Shown here: positions 51,295 through 60,124 of the stretch, piece by piece
Numbering within the stretch: the first letter of the stretch is position 1
Layout: each line of letters opens with the position of its first letter
Source of the DNA: Roseburia sp.
GTDB taxonomy: Bacteria; Bacillota; Clostridia; Lachnospirales; Lachnospiraceae
Direction: 5' to 3'
Assembly (NCBI GenBank): GCA_019421345.1
Contig: JAHZFL010000014.1
Span: 22,161-86,160, forward strand
Length of the DNA: 64,000 nt
The notes under the pieces: generated by a model
What the model was told of the DNA's origin: nothing
What the model saw: the letters and a program-made list of their open reading frames with translations, nothing else
Databases searched by the model: none
Program-made: the position numbers and the translations under genes

Positions 51295-52889
51295 TGGGAG
51301 AGATTAAATTACTGGATTGTACGCTGCGTGACGGCGGCTATTTAAATGACTGGAATTTTGGGCATAATAATCTTGTGAGTATTTTTGAGCGTCTGATCGA
51401 TGCGAATGTCGATATTATCGAGGTTGGATTTTTAGATGATTCGAGGAGCTTTGATATTAACAGAAGCATTATGCCCGATACAGACTGTGTAGAAAAGATT
51501 TTCGGCAAGATTGACAAGAAGCAGGCGATGGTGGTTGGTATGATCGATTACGGAACCTGCCGTCTTGAGAACATTAAGCCATGCAGTGAATCTTACTTGG
51601 ATGCGATCCGCGTTATTTTTAAGAAACATTTGCGGGAAGAAGCCCTGCAGTATTGTGCAGAGATTCAGAAGAAGGGGTATAAGGTATTCGCGCAGCTTGT
51701 CTCTGTGACAAGCTATGAGGATGATGAGATCATGGATCTGATCCGCCTTGCAAATGAGGTGAAGCCATATGCCGTGTCTATGGTAGATACCTATGGTCTG
51801 ATGCATCAGGATAATCTGCAGCATTATTTTGACCTTCTGGACGCAAATCTGCTTCCGGAGATTGCAATCGGCTATCATGCGCACAACAATTTCCAGATGG
51901 GATATGCCAACTGCATTACGATGATGTCCCAAAAGACAGACCGTATGATGGCGGTGGACGGAACGATCTATGGTATGGGCAAGAGCGCCGGAAATGCGCC
52001 GATCGAGCTGATTGCGATGTACTTAAATGACAGATATGGAAAGAACTATAACATCAGCCAGTTTCTGGAGGCGATCGATTCTAATATCATGAATTTTTAC
52101 AAGACGATGACATGGGGCTACAGCATGTTCTTTTATCTGGCTGCGTCCAATGACTGTCATCCAAGCTATGTGTCTTATCTGATGGATAAGAGAACGCTTT
52201 CCGTTCAGGCAATCAATGAGATATTAGGAAAGCTGACCGGAGAGAAGAAGCTGCTGTATGATAAGGATTATGTAGAGCGGCTTTACAAGGAGTATCAGGA
52301 CATTGATGTTGACGATAAGGAAGATGTTGCTGCGCTTAGCCGTCTGTTTGAGGGGCGCGATGTGCTGCTGATCGGACCGGGACTTAGTATTGAGAAGCAG
52401 TCAGAGCTGGTGAAGGCATATCAAAAGGAACATGAGCCGATGACTGTTTCCGTTAATTTTGTACCGGAGCCGATGAAGGTAGATTATATTTTCCTGAGCA
52501 ATTCTAAGCGTTATGTCCAGCTGGCGAGCACGTTGGCAGACGAAAACCTTGATTTTGAGGTGATCGCAACCTCAAATGTAACGAAAACGAGCGGAAAATT
52601 TGATTATACTTTAAAATACAGTACATTGCTGGATGAGGATGCTGAGGTAATTGATAATTCGTTTATCATGCTGTTAAAGGTTATGATCAAACTTGGCGTT
52701 GGTCATGTAGCATTGGCCGGCTTTGACGGCTATGTAGGAGATACAGCAAGCAATTACATCAATCCGAATATGGAATATCATTTTAATGCAGAACAGGCAA
52801 AGGCATTAAATGAATATGTCAAGGAAACGTTAAAGGAGCTTGGGAAAAAGCTGGACATCGAATTTATTACAGAATCATTGTATGCTTAA
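51294..52889 (+). CDS. pyruvate-aldolase-like (DRE-TIM) protein with extra C-terminal domain
   Basis: Residues 1-300 form a TIM barrel of the HMG-CoA lyase / 4-hydroxy-2-oxovalerate aldolase superfamily: LLDCTLRDGGYLNDW (6-20, Arg12 and metal Asp13), DIIEVGFLDD (40-49), VSMVDTYGLM (161-170) and the metal-binding YHAHNNF (194-200, His195 and His197). Residues from about 340 to 531 form a second alpha/beta region (GRDVLLIGPGLSIEKQ, VDYIFLSNSKRYVQLA, VALAGFDGY) not found in simple aldolases and unassigned here. Such enzymes make or split 2-oxo acids using pyruvate. It is followed by a thiamine-diphosphate enzyme, so the pair probably handles a pyruvate-derived fragment for the CDP-sugar. Confidence 0.82.
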   Translation: MGEIKLLDCTLRDGGYLNDWNFGHNNLVSIFERLIDANVDIIEVGFLDDSRSFDINRSIMPDTDCVEKIFGKIDKKQAMVVGMIDYGTCRLENIKPCSESYLDAIRVIFKKHLREEALQYCAEIQKKGYKVFAQLVSVTSYEDDEIMDLIRLANEVKPYAVSMVDTYGLMHQDNLQHYFDLLDANLLPEIAIGYHAHNNFQMGYANCITMMSQKTDRMMAVDGTIYGMGKSAGNAPIELIAMYLNDRYGKNYNISQFLEAIDSNIMNFYKTMTWGYSMFFYLAASNDCHPSYVSYLMDKRTLSVQAINEILGKLTGEKKLLYDKDYVERLYKEYQDIDVDDKEDVAALSRLFEGRDVLLIGPGLSIEKQSELVKAYQKEHEPMTVSVNFVPEPMKVDYIFLSNSKRYVQLASTLADENLDFEVIATSNVTKTSGKFDYTLKYSTLLDEDAEVIDNSFIMLLKVMIKLGVGHVALAGFDGYVGDTASNYINPNMEYHFNAEQAKALNEYVKETLKELGKKLDIEFITESLYA

Positions 52890-52917
52890 TAGGGCATAAG
52901 GAAAGGAAATACAGGTT

Positions 52918-54732
52918 ATGAAAGTGAAAATAGCAGACTGGATCGCACAGTATCTGGTTGAGCAGGGGATTCGATATAATTTCACGGTACCGGGCGGCGG
53001 GGCGATGCATTTGAATGTTGCCTTTGGTCATCAGGAGGGGCTGAAAAATATTTTTGTTCAGCATGAACAGAGTGCAGCGATTGCAGCAGAAGGCTATTTT
53101 CGGGCAACAAACGAATTACCGATGGTCTGCTGTACGACGGGACCGGGAGGCACGAATACGCTGACCGGAGTGTTAGGCGCATGGCTTGACAGTATTCCTA
53201 TGCTGATCATCAGCGGGCAGATTCGTTATGCAACAACGGCAAGAGCGGCGGGAATCCCTGTTCGTGCGATGGGGGATCAGGAGTATGACATTACACCGAT
53301 GGTTTCCCATATGACGAAATATGCAGAGATGATCATTGAGCCACAAATGGTAAAATATCATATCCAAAAGGCGTTATATCTGGCAACACACGGAAGACCG
53401 GGACCTGTCTGGCTGGATATTCCGCTGGATATTCAGGGTGGATATATCGATCCCGCAGAATTTGTGGAATTTGACCCGGCAGAGACAGCGGGCGAGCTTC
53501 CGCCGGCAGTGACAAAAGAGACGATTGCAGAGGTGCTTGAAAAAATAAAAAATGCCAAGCGGCCTGTATTGAATGTCGGCAGTGCAATACATAGCACGGA
53601 CAGTGTCGCATTAATGAGAAAGGTGGCGGAAAAATTAAATATTCCGGTTGCCGTTGCATGGGACGCTTCTGATCTGATGCCGCATGACAATGAGCTTTTT
53701 GTCGGTATCCCAGGGCTTTTGGGAGATCGCGCCGGTAACTGGGCAGTTCAAAATGCCGACCTTGTGCTGTCTGTCGGATGCAGATTAAGCTGCAGACAGG
53801 TGGGGTATAATGTGAAATCATGGGCAAGAGAGGCTTATGTCATTATGGTGGATATTGACAAGTATGAGCTGATCAAGCCGAGTATTCATGTGGAGCTCCC
53901 GATTCATGCGGACGCAAAGGAGTTTTTGCAGGTGTTAGACGAAGCCATAGAGATGAAGCTGACAGGTCATGAAGACTGGACCAGGATTTGTCAGGGCTGG
54001 AAAAAGAATTATCCTGTCGTAAGTGAAAAGCACTACAGCAGCGAGGGATTGACAAACGCTTATTGCTTTTTAAATGAGGTGAGCAGAAGGGCAGCAGAAG
54101 ATCAGTTTATCGTGCTTGGAAACGGAACAGTGGAAGCATGTCTGCATGCCATTCATATCAAAGAGCATACAAAACTTATCAGTAACAGTGGCGCGGCAAG
54201 TATGGGCTATGATCTGCCGGCTGCCATCGGCTGCTGCTTTGCAACGGATAAGAAGGAGACGATCTGTCTGACAGGAGACGGCAGTATTCAGATGAATCTG
54301 CAGGAGCTGCAGACAATCGTATTCCACAAGCTTCCGATCAAAATTTTTGTGGTCAATAATCAGGGGTATCACTCCATGAGACAGACAGAGGGAAATTTAT
54401 TCCCGGAATATACAAAGGTTGGAATCGGACCGGAGAGCGGAGATTTAAGCTTTCCTGAGATGAAGAAGATCGCGGCGGCATACGGCATCCCATATATGTC
54501 AGCTTCCTGCAATCAGGAGATTCCGGATGTGGTGGATCGGATGCTTGCAGCGGAGGGCTATGCGATGTGTGAGATTTTTGTTGATATTAATCAGAAATTT
54601 GAGCCAAAGAGTGCAACAAAAAAATTGCCGGACGGAACACTGGTATCTCCGCCATTGGAGGATCTTGCTCCGTTTTTACCTCGCGAGGAGCTGGAACAGA
54701 TTATGATCATCCCGATGTGGGAAAATGAATAG
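52918..54732 (+). CDS. thiamine-diphosphate-dependent enzyme, acetolactate-synthase-like
   Basis: A 604-residue three-domain ThDP enzyme of the acetolactate synthase / YerE kind. The catalytic glutamate is in QHEQSAAIAAEGY (48-60, Glu50), CTTGPGGTNTLTGV (72-85) follows, and the ThDP-Mg motif is TGDGSIQMNLQELQT (452-466) with NNQGY (480-484). Related YerE uses pyruvate to add a two-carbon branch to a CDP-4-keto sugar in yersiniose synthesis. Here the partner genes are rfbF, rfbG and an aldolase but no rfbH, so the acceptor is presumably a different CDP-sugar. A hairpin follows the gene. Confidence 0.88.
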   Translation: MKVKIADWIAQYLVEQGIRYNFTVPGGGAMHLNVAFGHQEGLKNIFVQHEQSAAIAAEGYFRATNELPMVCCTTGPGGTNTLTGVLGAWLDSIPMLIISGQIRYATTARAAGIPVRAMGDQEYDITPMVSHMTKYAEMIIEPQMVKYHIQKALYLATHGRPGPVWLDIPLDIQGGYIDPAEFVEFDPAETAGELPPAVTKETIAEVLEKIKNAKRPVLNVGSAIHSTDSVALMRKVAEKLNIPVAVAWDASDLMPHDNELFVGIPGLLGDRAGNWAVQNADLVLSVGCRLSCRQVGYNVKSWAREAYVIMVDIDKYELIKPSIHVELPIHADAKEFLQVLDEAIEMKLTGHEDWTRICQGWKKNYPVVSEKHYSSEGLTNAYCFLNEVSRRAAEDQFIVLGNGTVEACLHAIHIKEHTKLISNSGAASMGYDLPAAIGCCFATDKKETICLTGDGSIQMNLQELQTIVFHKLPIKIFVVNNQGYHSMRQTEGNLFPEYTKVGIGPESGDLSFPEMKKIAAAYGIPYMSASCNQEIPDVVDRMLAAEGYAMCEIFVDINQKFEPKSATKKLPDGTLVSPPLEDLAPFLPREELEQIMIIPMWENE

Positions 54733-54741
54733 AAATTACCC

Positions 54742-54777
54742 GAAAAGTAGGCAGAGAGATTTTTCTGCTTACTTTTC
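54742..54777 (+). terminator. hairpin between the ThDP enzyme and the SDR gene (attenuator-like)
   Basis: 14-bp arms (54742-54755 and 54764-54777) pair with a single G-U and an 8-base loop. The stem ends in ACTTTTC with only a short T run after it. As the operon seems to continue, it may be a partial terminator or an RNA processing site. Confidence 0.5.
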
Positions 54778-54804
54778 ATTCGTAAAAGGAGCGTAGGATA
54801 GAAA

Positions 54805-55725
54805 ATGAATCAGGTGATTGTAACAGGAGCAACGGGAATGCTGGGTGCTTCCATGATCGAGCAGATGGTGGCGGACGGTATTAAGGTAACTGCGGTCATA
54901 AGACCAAATTCAAAGAAAAGAAGAAATCTGATCGACCATGAAAATATTCAAGTGGTAGAATGCGATATTGACGAGCTTTTGACATTAAAGTCAGTATTAA
55001 CGGGGACGTATGACACATTTTACCATTTTGCGTGGGACGGAACTTACGGAGACAGCAGAAATGATGCGATGCTCCAGGAAAAAAATGTACGCAATACGTT
55101 AGAGGCAGTCGAGCTTGCTCATGCGCTTGGATGTCAGGTGTTTGTCGGAGCGGGTTCACAGGCAGAGTTTGGCTTTGTAGAGGGTGAGCTGTCCGATCAG
55201 ATTCCGAAGAATCCGGTGACAGGCTATGGAATTGCAAAATATACAGCCGGACGGCTCAGCGCTATTATGTGCGAGAGACTTGGTATGCGTCAGTCGTGGG
55301 GAAGAATCGTGAGTACCTATGGGCCACGGGATAACAGCTATACGATGGTGATGTCGAGTGTGATCGGAATGTTGAACGGAGAGCGGATGAGCTTTACGAA
55401 GGGCGATCAGATTTGGGACTATGTATATGGAGGTGACTGTTCCATGGCATTTTATCTGATCGGCAAGTATGGGAAGCACGGAAAAGCATACACGATCGGT
55501 TCTGGAAAAAGCAAGCTTCTGCGGGAGTATATAGAGATCATCCGGGATGTTGTAAATCCATCCCTGGAGATCGGTATTGGAGAGCGGGATTATTATCCGA
55601 ATCAGGTAATGCGATTAACGGCAGATATCAGTGAATTGACAGAGGACACGGGCTTTGTACCGGAGATTGATTTTGCGGAAGGTATTCGCAGAACTATGGA
55701 GTGGTATAAGGGAGAAGTAAAATGA
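54805..55725 (+). CDS. NAD-dependent sugar epimerase/reductase (extended SDR)
   Basis: A 306-residue extended SDR: TGATGMLG (7-14), FYHFAWDGTYGDSRND (72-87), GAGSQAEFG (115-123) and Tyr141-x3-Lys145 in TGYGIAKYTAG. The HFAWDG loop and GSQAEFG replacement of the usual SSxxVYG occur in 4-ketoreductase-like SDRs of CDP- and dTDP-deoxysugar routes. It probably reduces or epimerises the sugar made by the preceding enzymes. AAAGGAGCG stands upstream of the ATG. The next gene overlaps its stop by four bases. Confidence 0.85.
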   Translation: MNQVIVTGATGMLGASMIEQMVADGIKVTAVIRPNSKKRRNLIDHENIQVVECDIDELLTLKSVLTGTYDTFYHFAWDGTYGDSRNDAMLQEKNVRNTLEAVELAHALGCQVFVGAGSQAEFGFVEGELSDQIPKNPVTGYGIAKYTAGRLSAIMCERLGMRQSWGRIVSTYGPRDNSYTMVMSSVIGMLNGERMSFTKGDQIWDYVYGGDCSMAFYLIGKYGKHGKAYTIGSGKSKLLREYIEIIRDVVNPSLEIGIGERDYYPNQVMRLTADISELTEDTGFVPEIDFAEGIRRTMEWYKGEVK

Positions 55726-56666
55726 AGCACATATCCGTGATGACTCCGTGTTACAACGAGGAGGGAAATATCAGAAATATTTATACTGCAGTCAAGGAGC
55801 AGTTTGAGCAATTACCGCAGTATACCTATGAGCATATTTTTATTGATAATTATTCAACCGATGCTTCAAGAGCAATTCTAAGAGAGCTTGCCGCAAAGGA
55901 TAAAAATGTTAAGGTTATTTTCAATGCGATGAATTTTGGACCGAACCGTTCCGGTACTTACGGTATGATGCAGGGAACAGGGGACGCGCTCATCTGCATT
56001 GTGTGCGACCTGCAGGATCCTCCTGAGATGATTCCTGAATTCCTCCGAAAGTGGGAGGAGGGCTACAAGGTTGTGATGGGACAGAAAACAAAAAGTAAAG
56101 AGAATCCGCTCATGTTCCAGATCAGAAAGCTCTATTACAGGATTATGTCGTGGCTGTCAGAGTCAGAGCACCTGACCAATGTCACAGGCTATGGTCTCTT
56201 TGATAAAGAGGTGCTTGATATGATCAAGTGGATGGATGATCCCGAGCCCTATATCAGAGGTCTGATCACTCAGCTTGGGTATAAGTGGTGTCTGGTGTCT
56301 TATACACAGCAGGAACGAAAGGTTGGGAAATCGAGCTATAATTTCAGCAGATATTTTGATTTTGCGGTTACAGGTCTGACGCATGTATCGAAAAAGCCGC
56401 TTAGGATTGCAACGATGCTCGGGTTTATCATGTCTGTCATTAGCTTTTTGGTGGCGCTTGTGTACCTGATCATGAAGCTTGTGAACTGGTATGATTTCCA
56501 GATGGGAACAGCGCCGATCCTGATCGGAATGTTTTTGCTGGCTTCGATCCAGCTTGCGTTTATTGGCGTCATAGGGGAATATGTCGGCGCAATTTTAACG
56601 AGGGTTACAAAGCGTCCTATGATCATAGAGGAAGAACGTATCAATTTTGATGATACGGATGAATGA
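55722..56666 (+). CDS. GtrB/ArnC-like polyprenyl-phosphate glycosyltransferase
   Basis: A 314-residue GT2 enzyme with ISVMTPCYNEEGNIRNIY (4-21), FIDNYSTDASR (40-50), NFGPNRSGTYGMMQG (71-85) and CDLQDPPEMIPEF (95-107), then GYGLFDKEVLDMIK and two C-terminal membrane segments (about 228-255 and 263-288). DLQDPP is the usual acidic motif of polyprenyl-phosphate sugar synthases. Its position within the CDP-sugar operon suggests that it loads the new sugar onto the lipid carrier for use outside the membrane. It overlaps the preceding SDR by ATGA. Confidence 0.9.
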   Translation: MKHISVMTPCYNEEGNIRNIYTAVKEQFEQLPQYTYEHIFIDNYSTDASRAILRELAAKDKNVKVIFNAMNFGPNRSGTYGMMQGTGDALICIVCDLQDPPEMIPEFLRKWEEGYKVVMGQKTKSKENPLMFQIRKLYYRIMSWLSESEHLTNVTGYGLFDKEVLDMIKWMDDPEPYIRGLITQLGYKWCLVSYTQQERKVGKSSYNFSRYFDFAVTGLTHVSKKPLRIATMLGFIMSVISFLVALVYLIMKLVNWYDFQMGTAPILIGMFLLASIQLAFIGVIGEYVGAILTRVTKRPMIIEEERINFDDTDE

Positions 56667-56675
56667 GGAAGAATT

Positions 56676-57341
56676 ATGCGGAAAGTATTGATTACAGGCG
56701 GATCGCGTGGGATAGGAAAGGCGATTGCCGAAGTGTTTGCGGAGAATGGTTATGAGGTTGTAGCGCCTGGGAGAGGAGAGCTTGACCTTGGCAGTGCGGA
56801 GTCCATCAATGCCTATGTAGAGCTGCATAAAAACGAGTATTTTGATGTCATCATCAATAATGCGGGCTGCAATGATATTCATGAGATCGAGCATATCACA
56901 GATGAGGAAATCGAGTCTATGATCGCGCTGAATCTTGTTGCGCCGATTAAGCTGCTGCGTGGGTTTGCAGGAGCAATGAAAGAGCACAGATATGGGAGAA
57001 TCGTAAATATGGCGTCGATCTGGGCAATCGTATCAAAGGCAGGACGCTGTGTTTACAGTGCGACAAAAAACGGGATTCATGGAGTGACAAATACTTTGGC
57101 AGTAGAGCTGGCAGAATATAATGTACTTGTGAATACGGTATGTCCGGGCTTTACGCTTACAGAGCTGACAAAGAAAAATAATACAGATGAGGAAATTTCT
57201 AACATTTCTTCAGAGATTCCCATAAAGAGAATGGCGTTGCCAAGAGAGATTGCCGAGGTGGTGTATTTTCTGGGAAGTGATAAAAATACATATCTGACAG
57301 GACAGAAGATTGCGGTAGATGGAGGTTATACGGAGCGATGA
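56676..57341 (+). CDS. short-chain dehydrogenase/reductase
   Basis: A 221-residue classical SDR: TGGSRGIG (7-14), NNAG (61-64), and the catalytic set Ser114, Tyr127, Lys131 (MASIWAIVSKAGRCVYSATK spans them). NTVCPGFTLT and a C-terminal YLTGQKIAVDGG are typical of FabG-like enzymes. It is short for the family because the loop between NAD site and NNAG is reduced, and no NADP-specific basic residue is obvious. It lies directly before the cyclase-like gene, whose start overlaps its stop, so it probably oxidises or reduces the same substrate. Confidence 0.88.
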   Translation: MRKVLITGGSRGIGKAIAEVFAENGYEVVAPGRGELDLGSAESINAYVELHKNEYFDVIINNAGCNDIHEIEHITDEEIESMIALNLVAPIKLLRGFAGAMKEHRYGRIVNMASIWAIVSKAGRCVYSATKNGIHGVTNTLAVELAEYNVLVNTVCPGFTLTELTKKNNTDEEISNISSEIPIKRMALPREIAEVVYFLGSDKNTYLTGQKIAVDGGYTER

Positions 57342-58396
57342 TCATTAAATCCAGCACAAAAGATTATGAGGTGAATATTTACAGGGATTTTGCGAAGGCA
57401 AAAGAAATCGGGATTGATAAAAATACGTTTGTTGTAGTTGACAAGCTTTTATACGGTCTGTATCAGGAAGAAATGTTCAGCAGTATACCAAAGGAGCAGC
57501 TCTATATTCTGGAGGCGACGGAAGAAAACAAGCGGATCGAAACAGCGCTTGAGATTTGCGAGATCATGACAAATATCCCTGCGAAAAGAAATGCGAGGCT
57601 GATCTCCTTTGGGGGCGGTATTGTGCAGGATGTGACAGGATTTGTCGCGAATATCTTATATCGCGGGATCCATTGGACGTTTTTCCCGACGACGCTGCTT
57701 GCTGCCTGTGACAGTTGTATTGGTGGAAAAACCTCTTTGAATTATAAGAAGTTTAAGAATTTGCTGGGAACGTTTTTCCCGCCGGATGAGATCATAATCT
57801 GTACCCCGTTTTTTAGGACATTATCGGAGAAAGACTTTTTGAGCGGTCTTGGGGAGGTTGTTAAGTTTAACGTGATGTTTGGTGAATCCGGCATCAGGAA
57901 CATGGAGGAGAATATTGATGCGCTGATCTCGCGTTCGGATGATAAGCTGGAGGAGTTTGTCAACAGCTCTCTGCTGTTTAAAAAGGATTTTATTGAGGAG
58001 GACGAGTTTGACCGCGGTGTGCGGATCCATCTTAACTTTGCACATACCTTTGGACATGCGTTTGAGACGATGAGCAATTATGAGATTCCTCACGGAACAG
58101 CGGTGGCGATGGGAACGGTTGTGGCAAACCGCATTTCACTTTCCAGAGGATGGTTGGAAAAAGATAAGGCAGAGCGTGTCGAAAACATTTTGTGGAAGAT
58201 TATCCATATTGACGCGGCACACATGAAGGTAGATATGGATGAGATCATCAGCGCAATTCATAAAGATAAAAAGCAGATAGGAAAAGAATTGACGGCAGTT
58301 CTAATGAAGGATGATATGAAGCTTGTGATCGTGCATGACGTGAAGCGGGATGAGATTGAAGCTGCGGTGAAATATGTGTTTGAAAAATTGCAGTAG
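57338..58396 (+). CDS. 3-dehydroquinate-synthase-like sugar phosphate cyclase
   Basis: A 352-residue member of the AroB family: FGGGIVQDVTGFVA (91-104), YRGIHWTFFPTTLLAACDS (108-126), GGKTSLN (129-135), GLGEVVKF (170-177, metal Glu173 and Lys176), RIHLNFAHTFGHAFE (229-243: Arg229, Asn233, metal His236, His240), PHGTAVAMG (251-259, metal His252) and a Lys near 312. All metal and main catalytic positions of dehydroquinate synthase are present. No other shikimate genes are near. The gene is coupled to an SDR in a CDP-sugar operon, so it may instead cyclise a sugar-derived phosphate. Its stop codon lies inside a terminator stem. Confidence 0.85.
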   Translation: MIIKSSTKDYEVNIYRDFAKAKEIGIDKNTFVVVDKLLYGLYQEEMFSSIPKEQLYILEATEENKRIETALEICEIMTNIPAKRNARLISFGGGIVQDVTGFVANILYRGIHWTFFPTTLLAACDSCIGGKTSLNYKKFKNLLGTFFPPDEIIICTPFFRTLSEKDFLSGLGEVVKFNVMFGESGIRNMEENIDALISRSDDKLEEFVNSSLLFKKDFIEEDEFDRGVRIHLNFAHTFGHAFETMSNYEIPHGTAVAMGTVVANRISLSRGWLEKDKAERVENILWKIIHIDAAHMKVDMDEIISAIHKDKKQIGKELTAVLMKDDMKLVIVHDVKRDEIEAAVKYVFEKLQ

Positions 58397-58414
58397 GGAG
58401 GCTACTGCAATTTT
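58384..58414 (+). terminator. intrinsic terminator overlapping the cyclase stop codon
   Basis: A perfect 13-bp stem (58384-58396 and 58402-58414, core TTGCAGTAG) with loop GGAGG, ending in four T residues. The TAG stop is within the left arm. It closes the CDP-sugar operon and marks the boundary to the A/T-rich block. Confidence 0.75.
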
Positions 58415-58474
58415 GGAGGAGTGATAACTTTATTAAATAAAGTGACTGTATTAGGGTGATAGAAAAGGAGAGTT

Positions 58475-60124
58475 ATGAAAAACCGAAAGAATATATTTTT
58501 GGCTATGCTGATTTTCTTTACCGGCATATTAATTTTTAAAAATTCACTATTATATCGAGAGGAAGTATTGCTATCATTAGAAAATAGCAATGAAACAATG
58601 GTGGAATTTCAGAAATCCGGTGAAGTTTATGTACCAAATTCAACGGGAAGTTATATTTATGTGCAAGCTTCAGGCATAGAGACCAACGAGATACAACTTC
58701 AATTTGACGAAGCTTTTGATGAGAATGCTACCGTACAGTTGTTTTTTGGAGATGGGACAAATGAACGTTTAATTGAACAAAAAACTGTCAGAGAAGGAAC
58801 CGAAAAAGTTAAATTTTATTTTGATAAAACCACATTTGAGTATGCCAAAATATATGTAATCTCTATGGATGGGAGTCATGCATTAAATTTGAACAGCGGA
58901 ACCATCAATATTTGCAATAGATACATTGATTTTCTGAGAACAGATATTCAGTGGATTGCATCTATATTATCATTATTGATTTTTTCAGTTGTAATAACTC
59001 AGCTAATAGCACTCTTGGGTAAAAAACAAAACGATTCAGTAATTAGAGGACAAGAAAGGGATTCTAATATAGAGCTACTTAGATGTATTTGTATGTTGCT
59101 GTTGGTGGCACATCATTATGGAGTTCATGGGGGATTATTAGGATTAGAGTTTTCCTTAGCTAAATATGTAGGACTGATATTTTTACCTATAGGTAAAATT
59201 TGTTTTCTTGCATTTATAGCAATTAGCATGTATTTTCTTGTTGACGGAAAAGCAAAGTTTAGTCGATTTTTGAAATGTTGGTTAGAGGTGCTGTTTTATT
59301 CGGTTATCTTAACAATAGCGACTTATGGTTTAGGAGGAGTTATACGGATCAGAGACTTTATCAGCAGTTTCTTTGTCATGACGAGTAATTCTCATGGATT
59401 TGCAGCATCGTATCTGCTATTTTTGCTTATTTATCCGTTTGTTTTGCGAGCAACAAGAAATTGTTCAAAAATACAGGCAAGGTACTTACTGGTAGTTACA
59501 TTTGGTATACAGATTTTATCACAGATTATGCGAGCATTAACAGGATATACCCAACCTGTTTTTAGCGAATTGACATTATTTGTATTTTGCTACTTGCTAT
59601 CATTAAACTTGAAGCGTTATCCATTGAGAGTTTTAAATAATAAGCTGTTTACTTTTGCAGTTGTAATTGCAGTTTATGCTTATGTTTTTATATTGGACTA
59701 TATCTTATATAGTAAGGGATTGAATGAGTTTGGGCAGTTTATGTATGGAATCACTGCAGATGAATCGAGTATATTTTTTATCATTGGCGGATATGCATTA
59801 TTTTATTTATTCTTAAATATTCATATAAAACCAAGTAGGATCATTAACACAATCTCAGGATGTACATTTGGAATACTTCTGATACATGACCATAATTTTT
59901 TAAGGCACTGGTTCTGGAATGATATAGTTATTACCGAAAGCTTCTTTTATAGTAAGTACTTCCTGCTAGGGTTTGTGATTATAGTAGTTGGTATTTTTAT
60001 TGTGTGTGGTGTAATTGATTATTTAAGACAGAAAATTTTGGAGTCGTTGATAATTAGAACAAATTGGTTTATAAAAGTGTCTAATAAGATGGATGAGGTG
60101 TTGAATGAACAGCAATCGAGATAG
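58475..60124 (+). CDS. acyltransferase 3 family protein with N-terminal extracytoplasmic domain
   Basis: A 549-residue protein: membrane segment (8-26), an extracytoplasmic beta-rich region (about 30-155), a second segment (160-182), then an acyltransferase 3 domain from about 195 (SNIELLRCICMLLLVAHHYG with the conserved His, CFLAFIAISMYFLVDG) with about ten segments. Related proteins O-acetylate surface glycans. Codons are much richer in A/T than upstream. AAAAGGAGAG precedes the ATG. The next gene overlaps its end by 20 bases. Confidence 0.85.
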   Translation: MKNRKNIFLAMLIFFTGILIFKNSLLYREEVLLSLENSNETMVEFQKSGEVYVPNSTGSYIYVQASGIETNEIQLQFDEAFDENATVQLFFGDGTNERLIEQKTVREGTEKVKFYFDKTTFEYAKIYVISMDGSHALNLNSGTINICNRYIDFLRTDIQWIASILSLLIFSVVITQLIALLGKKQNDSVIRGQERDSNIELLRCICMLLLVAHHYGVHGGLLGLEFSLAKYVGLIFLPIGKICFLAFIAISMYFLVDGKAKFSRFLKCWLEVLFYSVILTIATYGLGGVIRIRDFISSFFVMTSNSHGFAASYLLFLLIYPFVLRATRNCSKIQARYLLVVTFGIQILSQIMRALTGYTQPVFSELTLFVFCYLLSLNLKRYPLRVLNNKLFTFAVVIAVYAYVFILDYILYSKGLNEFGQFMYGITADESSIFFIIGGYALFYLFLNIHIKPSRIINTISGCTFGILLIHDHNFLRHWFWNDIVITESFFYSKYFLLGFVIIVVGIFIVCGVIDYLRQKILESLIIRTNWFIKVSNKMDEVLNEQQSR

